A DNA stretch of 64,000 bases, from positions 62,001 through 126,000 of the forward strand of contig NTMA01000041.1 of assembly GCA_002917075.1 (NCBI GenBank). Direction: 5' to 3'. Of the stretch, positions 12,101 to 24,236 are shown in pieces. Source of the stretch: Hawksworthiomyces lignivorus. Its lineage: Eukaryota; Ascomycota; Sordariomycetes; Ophiostomatales; Ophiostomataceae. The notes beneath the pieces were generated by a model. That model searched no databases, was not told where the DNA came from, and saw only the letters and a program-made list of their open reading frames with translations. A program made the position numbers and the translations under genes. How positions within the stretch are numbered: position 1 is the first letter of the stretch; each line of letters starts with the position of its first letter.

Positions 12101-14000
12101 AAGCAGGAACGCCAGGAATGAGGGGAGGGACCACTCTTCATCTAGGGTCGTTTCAAGACGAGCAATGGATAACGAAAGGGAGACCAAGTAACATCGAAGG
12201 CGACTAATAACGGAACGAAGTATTAGACAAGGACGATGAAAAAAAATAGTTTCGTCGCGTTCTCACCGCTACACGTGTCGCGCGCTTCTGAAAAAGAAAA
12301 TGCTTTGCCTTTCGTAGTATGAAACGCTAACTCGCTAGAAAAGAGAGAAATGTTCAATTGGTAACGGAGAACAATTAAGGAAGCATCACTCTCTTATTCA
12401 CACACGTATGCCAAATTAGATGCTCTCTGGTACGTGTACGAAGCACAGAGTGTGGTGCAGACTATTAAGTGGATAGGGACGAGTAGAAGAGCTACGTACG
12501 ATGAGTCTGTTTTCAATTGAGCACCTGGAGCTTGCCGTCTTGCCTTGGTTTCTTTTTTTGTTTCAATTGCCTTTTCTTGCTTCTCCTTCCCGTTTACTTT
12601 TTCCTCATGGGGGTTTGTTAAGCACATAACCTGTCGACACGGGAATGCAAAGAGGAATGTACAACGTTTTCATGTCAAGAATGCTGGACAAGACCTCTTG
12701 ACTATTCCGGGCTTGCAGCAAAAAAGCAATTCTGACAGGGACGCACAGTGAAGGCGAATTCAAGAGACATCTGCAATTCGTCAAAGCTTTCCCCAGTTTT
12801 CCCTTTCCCTTCTACATACACGTACAGCTGTTATTTTTGTCATCTTCGGTCTCGGGCGCTTGCTCAGATCTTGCACCCTTGCACGAGAGGAACGGCTGGT
12901 CTGGAATGCTCCGCCCAGAAGAACCAATTCTCCCATTTTTCCGTCTTCTCAATCATACTTGTACACGTCTTCCAGTCTCGATCCCCTGCTAGGTCTGGGT
13001 GGCCAGCCATGCAACATGGCGGTCAGCAGTAGTTAGAGGCTGGTTAAGGGTTGGCTGGCGCTTTACGAATATAGTGTTGACGAACGATCATCGGAGAATT
13101 CAAACGCAGCATTCGATATATTAGGATACACGTACTGTACAAAAGGACGTGGTGAGATATGTACCCGAACTGATAGTGCTAGCAGAAGCACTACGATAGG
13201 AAGGGAATAGGGAATTGCAGTATATGCAGGAGTGCAGGAGTGCAGCAGACGTGCAGGAAGGAAGGGGGAACTCAGAGAAGGTGGTGTGGGGCCAGCCAGA
13301 CCAATGGTGCAGCGGACTGGCCGTGAGAGAAGCATTGTAGAGATGGAGAAGGTCGACTACGGAGGCGTAGTCGTATTTGGAGATGAAGATATCTGTTTTC
13401 TTTGTGTTATCTACACCATACACTGTGTACCAGGTGGCGACTTCTGAGAGGCGTCCTCAGTGGTGTTTGTTGTTATGGGGCTACCTAAATAAGATGTACA
13501 CATTTCTGCCTAAGCAAGACAAAGTGTAACATCTTTCTCAAGTTCCCATCAAAAACAGTTGACTGATAGGCTACCTTGTTCTGCAGCGGTACTCCACTTC
13601 GCCCGAGTGACCTCGGCGAAGCTGGAGAGATGCCAGCTCTTCAGTGCGAATAGCTGTACGCCGTGTTTTGCATGATAGGTATTCTGGCTTCACAGTGCTA
13701 GTCCATCTAGTATTCATACCGTCTTGCTTGAACAGCTGGGCTCCTGAGACTCGACTCCCACGTCCAACGCATTCCTCAGCGTTGGTTGCTGTTGCTGCTC
13801 CATCTTTATTTCTCATTATGCTCTGAAGAGGAAAACAAACAAACAACAAGCATGCAAACAACTAATAGCTCTTGTCTCAATACATGTCACTGTTGTGTAT
13901 TTGGCTTGCTCGATTGCTTTCTTGGCAAGACAATCGGAGGCAACGGTCTCAACGGAAACTCAGTCATTGCGTGCTTGGTCTCTTTCTTTGTCATGTCGGA
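9117..14000. other. Long intergenic stretch, no gene supported
   Basis: Almost 5 kb between UTR4 and the leader of the kinase gene. Open frames here are short (the longest reaches about 122 codons) and lack recognisable domains or sensible exon joins. The part next to 9117 must hold the UTR4 promoter. Short imperfect GTGCAGGA repeats occur near 13230-13260. I found no tRNA, 5S gene or transposase-like frame. Unrecognised non-coding RNA genes cannot be excluded. Confidence 0.45.
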
Positions 14001-16852
14001 GATCTGGCTTCAATCTTCTTTTGGTGGAGCGTGACTCTTTTTCTGTCGTTCGTTCGTTCGTTTCGTCGCGTGCTCTTCCTCGTAATCAGTCCACCAGAGA
14101 GAACCACGTCGAATCTCAAGATAAATAGGTACAACACAGGCCAGCAATACGACGGCAGCAGCGAGAGTATCCACTATCGACGCAGTCGAACGTGGTCCTC
14201 TGTGCTCATTTCATCCCCTGTTTCTCCTTGCTATTTTTTCCTTTTATCCTGTTCTCCTCAACAAATAGTTCCCCTGCACCGCCTCCCTTCCCGTAACAGG
14301 TGTACGACGTATCTTGGGCTTTGACGCCGACCACAGGGTGTCCACAATACCACTATTACTACTCGTAATAAGATATTCACACCCCCATGTCCACGACCCC
14401 AGCGGTGATCCAATTTGCGCCATTCCTCATTTGGCACACCCCATGATGATGCATGCCCACACGCCAGCCCAGCCCAGCCCATGTCCGGTCTTTTTCTGTG
14501 TCTGCGTGCACCGCTGCTAACGTGCACTGTGTTGCTAATCATTGCCTCCTTCAAGCCAAGTCTTGCCTCAGCGAGCCATGATTGTCCTCCCCTTCCGTCT
14601 CTTCCTCTCACTAATTCCCCCAATTTCCGCTCCCTTCCGGTGTGGTTCTCTCGACTTCCACAACCTGCTTGCGTTTTCTATGCACAGTACGAGTACGAAA
14701 TGCTAGCTTTTTCTGCTGTTATTATTTTCGTTATTTACGGCTGCCAATCTCACTATTGTCAGTCACACCCCCCTTTCAGTTCTTCCTCTCTTAAGCATAG
14801 TGGCATAGTACAAAGTACGTACAGTGCCCTTGGATCTTCTCCTTCCCCTCCTTCAACCACACCATTTCCGCTGCCCACCGCCTTCGCTCGCTTCGCCCTC
14901 TCTTCTGGTTCCTTTGCCATAACTCGTTACTGGCTCTTTCGCTCTGTTTCGTTGCATGCAACCTCCCCACCGCCTTCTCACTTTCCCATTCCCAGCTCCT
15001 GCCTCTCGCTTGCCTCTGATTAACTCGTGCCTCTCCTTCTTCCCTTCTTACTCTCCTCTCGCTCTCTTCACTTTTCTACTTCTTCATTCCTTCTTCTCTT
15101 TTACTTCCCCTTCCAATCCGCTTCCGCTCTCTTTTCCCTCTTTTCTCTCTTTCTGTTCTCCTTTCTCATCATCAGTCCCTGGCTCCCGTTTGACGCAAAG
15201 AAGAACTCGCACCGTCCGCAACATCCAACGCCCGTTTTACTACCTGCCGTTGTTCATTGTTGCCTGCTTCCGACTCAACATTTTCTCGGTGCATAACAGT
15301 CGATAACATTCGAATCTTGAATTGACTTTGTTCACTTTGACTTCGTTTTGTCATCATTTCCCCGTTTTCTTTAGACTCGAAATTCTTTCTTCAAATTTGA
15401 CCTTCTTTGGTGTTTCTCGGGATCCAAGTGACTTGATTGATTGAAACTACGAACACTCCGAATAACCCTCCTCGGCTCTTCTTGGACCTCTCCCTACCAT
15501 ATCCGGACCAGAACAAGGAGCAGTGACACGGTTACTACGAGCACTACCTTGAGCTTCTTTTTTGCCAACTATTTCTTCTGTGAACAGATTTGGTCTCGGA
15601 TCTCGACAATCCCATTTTCTGTGACTCTTGACGACAGTGGACCGCGTCCGTCTCGGTAGGGCCACTTTTGCCTCCGCTTCGCTACCTTATTGCAGCTCCA
15701 CAATTCAGCTCTCGCACGCTAGGCAAGGTCATTCATACAGTTGAGAACACGGCGGGTTCGAGGAGTCATACTCTTCGCCTACCTGTTCAGTTCGGTGTCT
15801 TCACACCCGGTGCTGCCCGGATGATCACGACTGACTGCGTTTGGAGATAACAATAAGTTTGTGTACCATCAATACATAATCTTGCTGTCTTTCTCTAGCC
15901 GCCTCTTCCTATCCCGCATCTTTCCTCTTAACTACCGCTCACTCTCTCCGGTTCTCGGCATCTGAACAAGTCGGACTCCGTTCTTGTTCACCAAGTCGAC
16001 CGTGTACACTTGGCTGCTTATGTTCCACGACTAGTTGTTCAGCTGTACACGTCTGTGCTTGAACTTCCACTTCACCAAATAACCTCACTGGAAACAGACC
16101 ACACTCTTTAATCTTTTCTTTTTTCTTGTGTCTTTTTCATCTGTCGAACTTGCGAGCTTGAAACACTCTCCATCGCTTCGATGTTATTATAACGACCTCT
16201 CTCTTTTCCTTCTTTTTCGTCCTTGTCCAAGGACACTTTCTTGTCCGATCTTTTATGACCAACTATTTTACCGCTGTTTTCTTTTGTCCGATCAACTGAA
16301 CACTTCTTTTCCGATGAGCCTCTGACAACGAAACGATTATTTGGCGTCCACTGTTTTCCTATTTAATATCTGTTTGACCGTTCCTCGAAGACTCATACAC
16401 GTCTCTGCATAGACGCTTGGCGATCTACATAAGTTCCATCAACTCAACTCTTTTTTCTCATCTCTACGAAATTCACGAACAAACGACACTACACACACCG
16501 CTCCAAATCGTTATTCTGCAGTTTTGGAAAGATTTCTCCAATAGAAAGGAGGCTTCTACGCTTCCCTAGAGGAAAAGAGCCTCTGTGCTCTGGTTGAGTG
16601 TTGGTTGTTCTCGAATTGTATCATCATCTTCGCCGCTTATAACTCCAACTACTTCACGATCACGACGCCCATATATACCCTTTTTTCTGCAATTTGTTTT
16701 ACATTCCGACGCATATCGACCAACCATACGAGAACACTACGCTCAACCACCTAATACATTGGCTTTCCTATTACTCGCATTCAAACCTCTTCCCCTGAAC
16801 CTCACTCCTCTCTTCATTACTTTCTCCCCACGTGCATCGAAACTTCTGCGCA
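14001..16852 (+). promoter_or_regulatory. Pyrimidine-rich promoter/leader of the KSP1-like kinase
   Basis: From about 14.2 kb to the kinase ATG the plus strand is strongly C/T-rich, with many TTTCTTC and CTCTTC tracts. In filamentous ascomycetes this marks core promoters and 5' UTRs. Numerous short upstream ATG frames are present, for example one of 60 codons at 15668-15850. If transcription starts within this tract, the leader exceeds 1 kb and translation is probably controlled by upstream ORFs. Transcription start sites and leader introns cannot be placed from sequence alone. A TCGT/TTCG microsatellite-like patch lies near 14046-14066. Confidence 0.4.
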
Positions 16853-19039
16853 ATGGCATGCCTCAGAGAGGGTTTTGAAGACGGTGCTGTCCTTGATGGA
16901 CGCTACCGCACTATTGCTCCGCTTAACCATGGTTCCTTCGGCATGGTCTTCATGGCTAGGCAGATAGCAACCGGCGAAACCGTTGCGATCAAGTGTCTGA
17001 CGAAGAAGGCTGCTGCAGATGAGGCTGGCCTCGACTTCGCTATTGATGACAAGTCGGAAGAGTTGGTTTTGCACCGCCGTTTGGGCAGGCACCCAAATAT
17101 TGTCAATCTGATTGAATCTTTCGAGACCGAGTCGCATGTCTATCTCGTTCTCGAATTCTGCCCTCGCGGTGACCTGTACGAGGCTATCCGCAACGGCCAA
17201 GGCCCACTCGAGACAGAGCATGTGCGCTGCTTCATGTTGGAACTGGTTGACGCTGTTGCTTTCATTCACGCCAAGGGCGTCTACCACCGTGACATCAAGC
17301 CTGAGAATATCTTCCTGTCTCAGTCGGGTACCATGAAGCTGGGCGACTTCGGTCTAGCCACTACCGAGAAATGGACATACGAGACCACCGTCGGCAGCGA
17401 TCGCTACATGTCTCCAGAGCAGTACGACGCAGCTGGTGCTGGCTATTCGCCCGCACAAGCTGACATCTGGGCCATTGGAATCTGCCTGCTGAACATTCTC
17501 TTCTCGCGAAACCCCTTCACGACGCCTACTGAGGCTGATCCCCTCTTCCTCGACTTCTCCCGTGACAAGCAGTCGCTCTTCGACGTGTTCCCGTTCATGT
17601 CTCAAGACACGTACGAAGTCATTGTTCAGTGCATGAACCTCGACCCGATGAAGCGTTCTCTTTCCGGCGTCCGTGATGCCCTTCTTCGTGTCGTCAGCTT
17701 TACCACGCTGGATGAGGCCCTTGATGATTTCTGCTCGGTGGACCGCCGCGTCGTCGCCTCTGCCAACCGGGAGCCCCTTCGTACCCCGTCTATCCAGAGC
17801 CCTCAAGTTGAATGCGGTGCTGCTTTCCCGTGGGCTAAAGCTCTGCAGACAAGCGCACCACAAGCGATCCGGCAGCTGAGTGTCATTCCTGACACTGAAA
17901 GCTACACTGAGGAGCTCTTCTCGAAATCTGAAGCAACGACAGCTGACTGGTGCTCGAACATGACTGGTGAGACCCCGTCGATGGCGTCGGTACTGAACTC
18001 AAGCCTTGGAGCCTCAATGGACTCGCTTGCCATTAGCCAACCGAAGTCAATTCCTCAACAGAAGCAGTCGAAGGTGTCGCCAATGGCTGGCTCACTCCCC
18101 ATTACCATGCCCCGGGCGCGCAATGTTCCGTCTATGTCACTTGTATTCGGCAGGAAGGATGGTGTCTCAAAGAGCTGGAGTGACATGTGGGATGAGGACG
18201 AAGAAGAAGAAGAGCGCCTGCGGCAGCTGGAAGAACTCAAGAAGCTCAATGCACGCACCTGGAGCCAAGACAGCGTTCTGAACGACAAGGCTGTTGACAA
18301 AGCTACCGCTAAAATCAACTCGATTATTGACGATGACAACACGCCACGCCTCGGCTTGTCTCCTGCGACTAAGGCGTTGGCCATTGATGCTCCTGCCCCA
18401 GCCAATCAGCAGTCTCTTCCTGCTCTCGATGCTCATGATGATCTAGACGACGACGTGCTTTTCTTCTCTGATCCTCTAATGGAGGAGAAGCACGTTCCTG
18501 AGCAGACGGAACGTCACGATGCCCCTCGTGGGCATGCGGATGCGGGTCATCAGCTGCATCTGTCTGTCCGTCTCGCGCAGCCGACGTCTCCCCTACCGTC
18601 AAAGTCGCCGTCGGGGGTCGACAAGTGGGAAGCGCTTGGAGAGAGGCGCCGGGCATACACGGGGTCTTCAACGACGTCAGAGTCAAAATTGCAAGAGCCG
18701 GTCTTTCACAACGGCCAACAGTATGGAAATGCTCTAGGGTATAATTTCAATTCGTCATATGGGCATGGAGTTTCGGAACATTTTGGAACTGCTCTTCACC
18801 AGAAGAGCCATTATAACACCAATATCAACAACAATGATTTCAATCACCACTACGTCATTTCACAGAATTACACAAACGGCCACAACAAATGGAATACAGG
18901 CAAGGAGAACGTTAAAGAACGTGTCAAAGAATGTCCCTGGAACATAGGCCGCGACTGGAATTGGGGTTGGCGCCGGGACAGGCGCCCCGATTTCGGCAAT
19001 GTTGAATGGGTTGGTGGCTGGCAAGAGGCTCACTCCTAA
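16853..19039 (+). CDS. KSP1: Ser/Thr protein kinase, Ksp1/Ran1 family
   Basis: Single exon of 728 residues. The start is the first ATG (MACLREGFEDG); the upstream in-frame codons lack an ATG. An N-terminal kinase domain (about 10-295) shows the Gly-rich loop NHGSFGMVF, VAIK with Lys47, HRDIKPEN with catalytic Asp147, D165-F-G, and the activation-segment end GSDRYMSPEQYD, the GS(D/E)RYMSPE signature of the Ksp1/Ran1 group. A DALDDF block follows the domain. The remaining 430 residues are low-complexity: Ser/Pro-rich, an acidic Glu run (DEDEEEEERLRQLEEL), then an Asn/His/Tyr/Trp-rich tail. Yeast Ksp1 acts downstream of PKA/TORC1 in autophagy and filamentation; Ran1 restrains meiosis in fission yeast. 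The same role here is inferred. Confidence 0.93.
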   Translation: MACLREGFEDGAVLDGRYRTIAPLNHGSFGMVFMARQIATGETVAIKCLTKKAAADEAGLDFAIDDKSEELVLHRRLGRHPNIVNLIESFETESHVYLVLEFCPRGDLYEAIRNGQGPLETEHVRCFMLELVDAVAFIHAKGVYHRDIKPENIFLSQSGTMKLGDFGLATTEKWTYETTVGSDRYMSPEQYDAAGAGYSPAQADIWAIGICLLNILFSRNPFTTPTEADPLFLDFSRDKQSLFDVFPFMSQDTYEVIVQCMNLDPMKRSLSGVRDALLRVVSFTTLDEALDDFCSVDRRVVASANREPLRTPSIQSPQVECGAAFPWAKALQTSAPQAIRQLSVIPDTESYTEELFSKSEATTADWCSNMTGETPSMASVLNSSLGASMDSLAISQPKSIPQQKQSKVSPMAGSLPITMPRARNVPSMSLVFGRKDGVSKSWSDMWDEDEEEEERLRQLEELKKLNARTWSQDSVLNDKAVDKATAKINSIIDDDNTPRLGLSPATKALAIDAPAPANQQSLPALDAHDDLDDDVLFFSDPLMEEKHVPEQTERHDAPRGHADAGHQLHLSVRLAQPTSPLPSKSPSGVDKWEALGERRRAYTGSSTTSESKLQEPVFHNGQQYGNALGYNFNSSYGHGVSEHFGTALHQKSHYNTNINNNDFNHHYVISQNYTNGHNKWNTGKENVKERVKECPWNIGRDWNWGWRRDRRPDFGNVEWVGGWQEAHS

Positions 19040-21175
19040 GCCAGACCATCACTTGTAGTTGGACTATTTTTTTTTCTTTTTCTCATCAAACCTCACCGGA
19101 AAGTTGCCGAGGTTTAGATCATTGCTGACTCTTTGGGTATATTCTATTTCTTTTTCCTTTCATATCTGATCGCGTTCTCTGTTGCATTTTCGTTCTTCAT
19201 TATTTTACATGGTTATAGGCGGCTTCCTTTCATGTGTACAAACAAGTTTGTCAAATCACTGTGGGATTACAAAAAAAAAGGAGCGGGGATGCGGAAGGGG
19301 TCTATACAAAAGAACGACAAAAAACCGCATGGAAGTTTCGTTTTTCATTTGGGAGGAGTTTGGTTGCGTTGAAGTCTACACTTTTCATTTCTGTTCCTCC
19401 TTAAGGATAAGGTGTTGTTGATCGGTTTTGGAGAAACTGAAGAAGAGTCCCTTTCGAGTCAGCAATTTTCTATTTTGGCGAGAGTTAGATCTAGTCCAAC
19501 TCGCTCTCTGAGTAGTTATTAGCTTTTAGATTTAGCAATGGCAACACCAGAAGTTACCCATTCAAACTATGGTTTTCGGTACTACAGTGATCTAGCGATG
19601 TAGAATATTTAACTATCCAGCAACACGTCAAAATAAAAGATGGCGTGCGGCCCTTCCCGCAGGACGTTAGCCTAGTCGTGGACACAGGCATACAGCAGTA
19701 TTCGAGAGCAGAACACGTCTGCGAAGAGAGAAGCTAATGCTGCTCCCAACTCTTCTCAATGGGTTTAGGATGCTGATGTTGCGTTGTAAACAGATACCGA
19801 GTGAGGCCTAGCCATCCAATAGCCAGCCTACCCATTCATGGACAGCTCCAAGGATGTGTAGATATGACCCGTGATCCAACCAGGTAAATGAAAGTGGAGA
19901 CCAGCGACGAGGGACGGCATGAAATTGGTAGCCAGTTTAAGTTGTATGAAGGAGAGAAGGAGAGAGATCTGCCATGCATCTGCATGCAAACGCCGGTAAA
20001 ATGGTTACATGACACTTTTCTGTCAAAGTTTCAATCTCATTTTTCTTCTACCTTGCCGCGGCGTTAGAAGATAAGAAATGGCTAGGTCGGCGCCAAAAAA
20101 CATGACCGTTGACTAAGGGGATTGATAAGAGACGGTCGCCTGCCGGGCGGAACTTGTACAGTAGTATTATTTATCGGCCTTAGTCATAGTTGGTTCTGAG
20201 GGGATCTTGTTTAGCTAGATTCTCTTCTAAGAACACAAGGAAACTGCAGAGGGCAGCATTTTCGTTTCTTGTGGCTTACTCTTTACCAGGGAAGACAGGC
20301 TTTGTGTCCACTTGTCAAAAGTAGACAGCACTGGTGAACTGTGGCTCGACGACTCGACGTGTGACAAAGCAGGAGATGAGCGTACTAAGTTGTAGGAAGC
20401 CCTAGTAGCAGACCCCAGCCTGGGCTGGCTCGTCTTCGAGCCTCAAAGACATCAGGTACCTGTACCAGCGCGTACCGGTGTGCACCAATGCCATAACATA
20501 ATAGGCTCCGCAATGCACGGCAAGATGCACATGATAGCGGTAGGTACTGTATGATTTCAGAACAGCAGCTCGACAGATCTTATCTCCATCTTCCTCCTCT
20601 TTGCCCCACCTGACAGCAATCTAACCACCCCATAACAACCCCATTTTTCTTCACTATCTTTTCTTCTACGCCTACGGCGCTCAGCATAGTCTGTTCCAAT
20701 CCGTCTAGACTCTTCCTAGCTTGCTCCTCTTTGTTTTAGGTGTGCCTTTTGACTCTGTGCCTTTTTCTTTCCTTTCCTACTGCAATTCGACTCGTTGAAT
20801 TATTTGCATTTCCCAGACGTCTTGTGTGTTCAGGCTCGCTTCATTCCTACAGTACAAGCGTCTAGAAATCCCTATCGCAGTGGCCCTGTGTGATAAGGCA
20901 ACCTGATGTCATAAAATCCGAAAACACAGCGGCTCTTTCGTGCACTACGAGATTGCCACAAACATCTAAGCCCGAGAGGGAAGGAGCTTGCTTCTCCTCT
21001 CCGTGGCAACTCCATCGTCACCTTTTCGTTTTTGCCGGATAGTCGCACATAAGTTTTGAGATTTCGAGAGACTCTCGTGTCAAAAGCCGCGTTCTGCGTC
21101 TCGATTACCTCTTTTGTTTACTGTTCCACCTCTGTTCGCCTAGATATCGGCTTACTTTTTACGTCTCTCCTTCCA
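19040..21175. other. Intergenic, kinase 3' flank and transporter promoter
   Basis: About 2.1 kb. The first part is a T-rich 3' flank. From about 20580 to 21175 the plus strand becomes C/T-rich, as expected for the promoter and leader of the transporter gene. No coding segment or RNA gene is evident. Confidence 0.5.
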
Positions 21176-23861
21176 ATGGCACCACTAGATACATCCAATG
21201 GGCCACCAAGCAACAGCATCGCCGACGACGATCACATAGCGAACGAGCGCAATGACCATCTCGGCACCTCTCCCGCCTTTGGAAGTGTTTCCTCATTTGG
21301 CTTCCGCAGCTTACAGTTTAATCCTTTAAGAGGCCGCGGAGGCAACTATGACGACGCTGGAGATGCCGATTCGTCTCAGCTTCTTGATCAGGATGATGAT
21401 GATGGAGGCAACGGCGGTCCAAGTGACTGGCCTCCGCTAAGGCGAAGGTATTGCGCTTTTTTGATTTCCTTTGGCACATAGCTAGCCCACCATGCCATGC
21501 AGCTTTTAACTGATGTATCTCTAGATCGTCTGTCGGCGCTCGTTTGGTAGCTTTGACCGACATAGGCGGTGTCAACAGCATCCGCTCGTTTACACGCAGC
21601 TTCCAGCGTGCTGCCGGATTCGCTGAAGTTATCCCACAGCGCCCGTCGTTTGTCTTCGCGCCCGATCAGGAACCCATATTTGGAGGGCCGTACGGAGAGG
21701 GAGCAGCTTATGATACCGACGACATAGAAGCGGCCACGACGAGCTCCGACAGACCTGGACCTGGACCAGCTCAGGGCAGCCAGCCGCAATTCAAGTCTCT
21801 GCTGCAGCAGCACCTGGAAGCTGGAGATTCGGTCGCAGCCACTTCGTCCTCCGACAATGCCTCTTTTCTTGGCCCATTCTCGGGGGGAGCGAGTAGCCCG
21901 GCACCTGGCAAGAGCACCGTCGGCGACATAAATGCCGACGAACAGCGGCGAGGCAGTGACCAGCATGGTGCTTCCGAACGGAAAGCCTTGCTCGATTCCT
22001 CAGCCATGCCCCGCACGTTCCGCGCCGGCAGTGTATCGTCTATATTTGGATACCCGCCACACTTGGCCTCAGCAGCAGCGGCAGCAGAGGGCGGAACTCC
22101 TCCACTGGTGGGCAGCTTTGGTTCCTACCGCAGCTATGGGAGTAGTGGTTATCGGTCGATTGATTCGCCGGCCAGCTTGAGCTATGGTGCCATGACAGGG
22201 CGTATGGGACTTGGCGAAGGCGAGGTAGGCGGCCAGGCTGCTTCGATGGCTCAAGCTGCTGCCTTGTGGAGGCAGCAGCAGGAGAGTAGCGTCAACGTGC
22301 CAGACGGTGAGCGGCCAGCCATCTTGGTGAAGGAGGTCGAGGAGGACGGCAAAATCATCTTGACAGTAGAGGGCCAGTCTACCATGCCGCAGACCATTTT
22401 CAATTCGATCAATGTTCTGATCGGCGTCGGCCTCCTCAGCTTGCCCATGGGCCTGAAATACGCCGGCTGGCTCTGCGGCATGGTTACTTTGCTCTTGGCT
22501 GCAGCCGTTACCGCATACACGGCGCGCCTGTTGGCAAAATGCATGGATCTAGATCCTTCCGTCATCACCTTCTCCGACCTGGCTTTCATCTCCTTTGGGC
22601 CCCGCGCTCGCCTTGTGACTAGCCTCTTGTTCACAGTTGAGCTCATGGCCGCCTGCGTAGCGCTCATTGTTCTCTTCGCCGACTCTCTGGACCTGTTGTT
22701 CCCAGACATGCTTTCGGCGATTGAGTGGAAGGTCCTCTGCTGCCTGATCATGATCCCCTTGAACTTTTTGCCCATGCGGCTTCTGAGTGTCACCAGTATC
22801 ATAGGCATTGTGTCCTGTTTCAGCAGTGCGTGACCCTCAATTTTCTGAGCATGAAATTGTTTATGGTGTTGTTGCTAACATCTGGCGTCCTAACAGTCGT
22901 CTCTATTGTCGTCATTGATGGCCTTACAAAGAAGACATCGCCTGGTTCGCTGATAGAGCCGGCCGCCACATACCTTTTCCCAGCCAATTGGCTAACACTC
23001 CCACTTTCTTTTGGTCTACTCATGTCGCCGTGGGGAGGCCATAGTGTATTTCCGAATGTACTACAAAATTTCTGTCCATTGCCTTTATACCCTTCTACCA
23101 CCAAGGCGTCAATGCTAACACAGCCACAGATATACCGTGACATGCGACACCCATACAAGTATGCTCAGGCCGTCAGAGTCACCTTTTCATTCACAGTACG
23201 ACAAACCAATCTAACCAATTACACCCAGAGATGTGTTTTTGCTAACATAACCAGTACTTTCTCGATGCCGTCACCGCTGTGGCAGGCATCCTCATGTTCG
23301 GAGATGGTGTGATGGACGAGATTACCGCCAACATCTTAACGACCTCAGGCTACCCACGGACACTTACGGTTTGCTTGTGCATCTTCATTGCCATTATACC
23401 CCTGACCAAGATCCCGCTCAATGCTCGCCCCATCATCACCACTCTTGAGGTTCTGGCCGGTGTGCACCAGCAAGCCACCTCGGAGTCGCCCGCTCTCATC
23501 GGCCGGTCTATGCATTTTCGTGGCCTAGTCAAAATTAGCATCCGCGTCCTTGTCATTATTGTCTTTTTAATTATCGCAATTTTGTTCCCAGCATTCGACA
23601 GCATCATGGCTTTTATGGGCAGCGCTCTCTGCTTCACTATCTGCGTTACGTATGTCCTTTCTCTTCCTTTCCTTCTTAGTCTGCATGCACCACGACTGAC
23701 CACACAGACTTCCGATTATGTTCCATATTAAGCTGTTTGGCCACGACTTGACATATAAGGACAAACTTGGCCAGTACATTATTCTTGTCTTATCCATCAT
23801 CATTTCACTTGTGGGAACGGTGTGGTCCTTCCTGCCCAAGACCTTGCTCGGTGTGGAATAG
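21176..23861 (+). CDS. Vacuolar amino-acid transporter, AVT/AAAP family, six exons
   Basis: Exons 21176-21447, 21525-22825, 22897-23057, 23130-23195, 23255-23649 and 23708-23861 join to 782 residues. About 375 hydrophilic residues (acidic, Ser/Gly-rich, with the ARLVALTDIGGVNSIRSF-type block seen in fungal Avt1-like proteins) come first. The multi-pass domain begins at MPQTIFNSINVLIGVGLLSLP, a signature of the first helix in AAAP carriers, and GYPRTLTVCLCIFIAIIPLTK and VWSFLPKTLLGVE follow near the end. Yeast Avt1 moves neutral amino acids and His into the vacuole in exchange for protons, so this protein probably sits in the vacuolar membrane. Introns are 48-77 bases with GTATTG, GTGCGT, GTACTA, GTACGA and GTATGT donors. 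It converges on ADE5,7. Confidence 0.92.
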
Positions 23862-24236
23862 GACTAAGATCAAACAGCGGTCCCTACAGGCATTTTTCAT
23901 CTTTTGGTATTGTCATTTTTTGTTCTCTTGGCGTTTATGGCTAGCTTTTCATCATAATATCTCGGCATACATAAGCATATTGCAACATTGGCATAATAAC
24001 AGGATTGCCTCATAACACGGACATGGCCCTTTCTTGATTCGTTGTATATGGTTTATTGGATATCAAGTTTGTTTTTGATTTTTTTCTCGGTTGTTTTACC
24101 ATTTGCGATAACCTTAATGCATGATACTTTTCCCTCGAAAAAAAACACAGTATTTTACGAACCCTTTTGTTTTCTGGTTTAAGAACACCATTCCACCAAA
24201 AACATACAGTCAAAATAAAACAGGAAAATATGCAGT
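23862..24236. other. Convergent 3' flanks, transporter / ADE5,7
   Basis: 375 AT-rich bases between two stops facing each other. They hold both 3' UTRs, which may overlap. No gene is seen. Confidence 0.6.

Noticed and set aside
14415..15023. 202-codon frame in the kinase leader
   Set aside because: Ser/Pro/Leu/Phe-rich translation of a C/T-biased tract; no domain, and a neighbouring frame in the same tract looks equally open.
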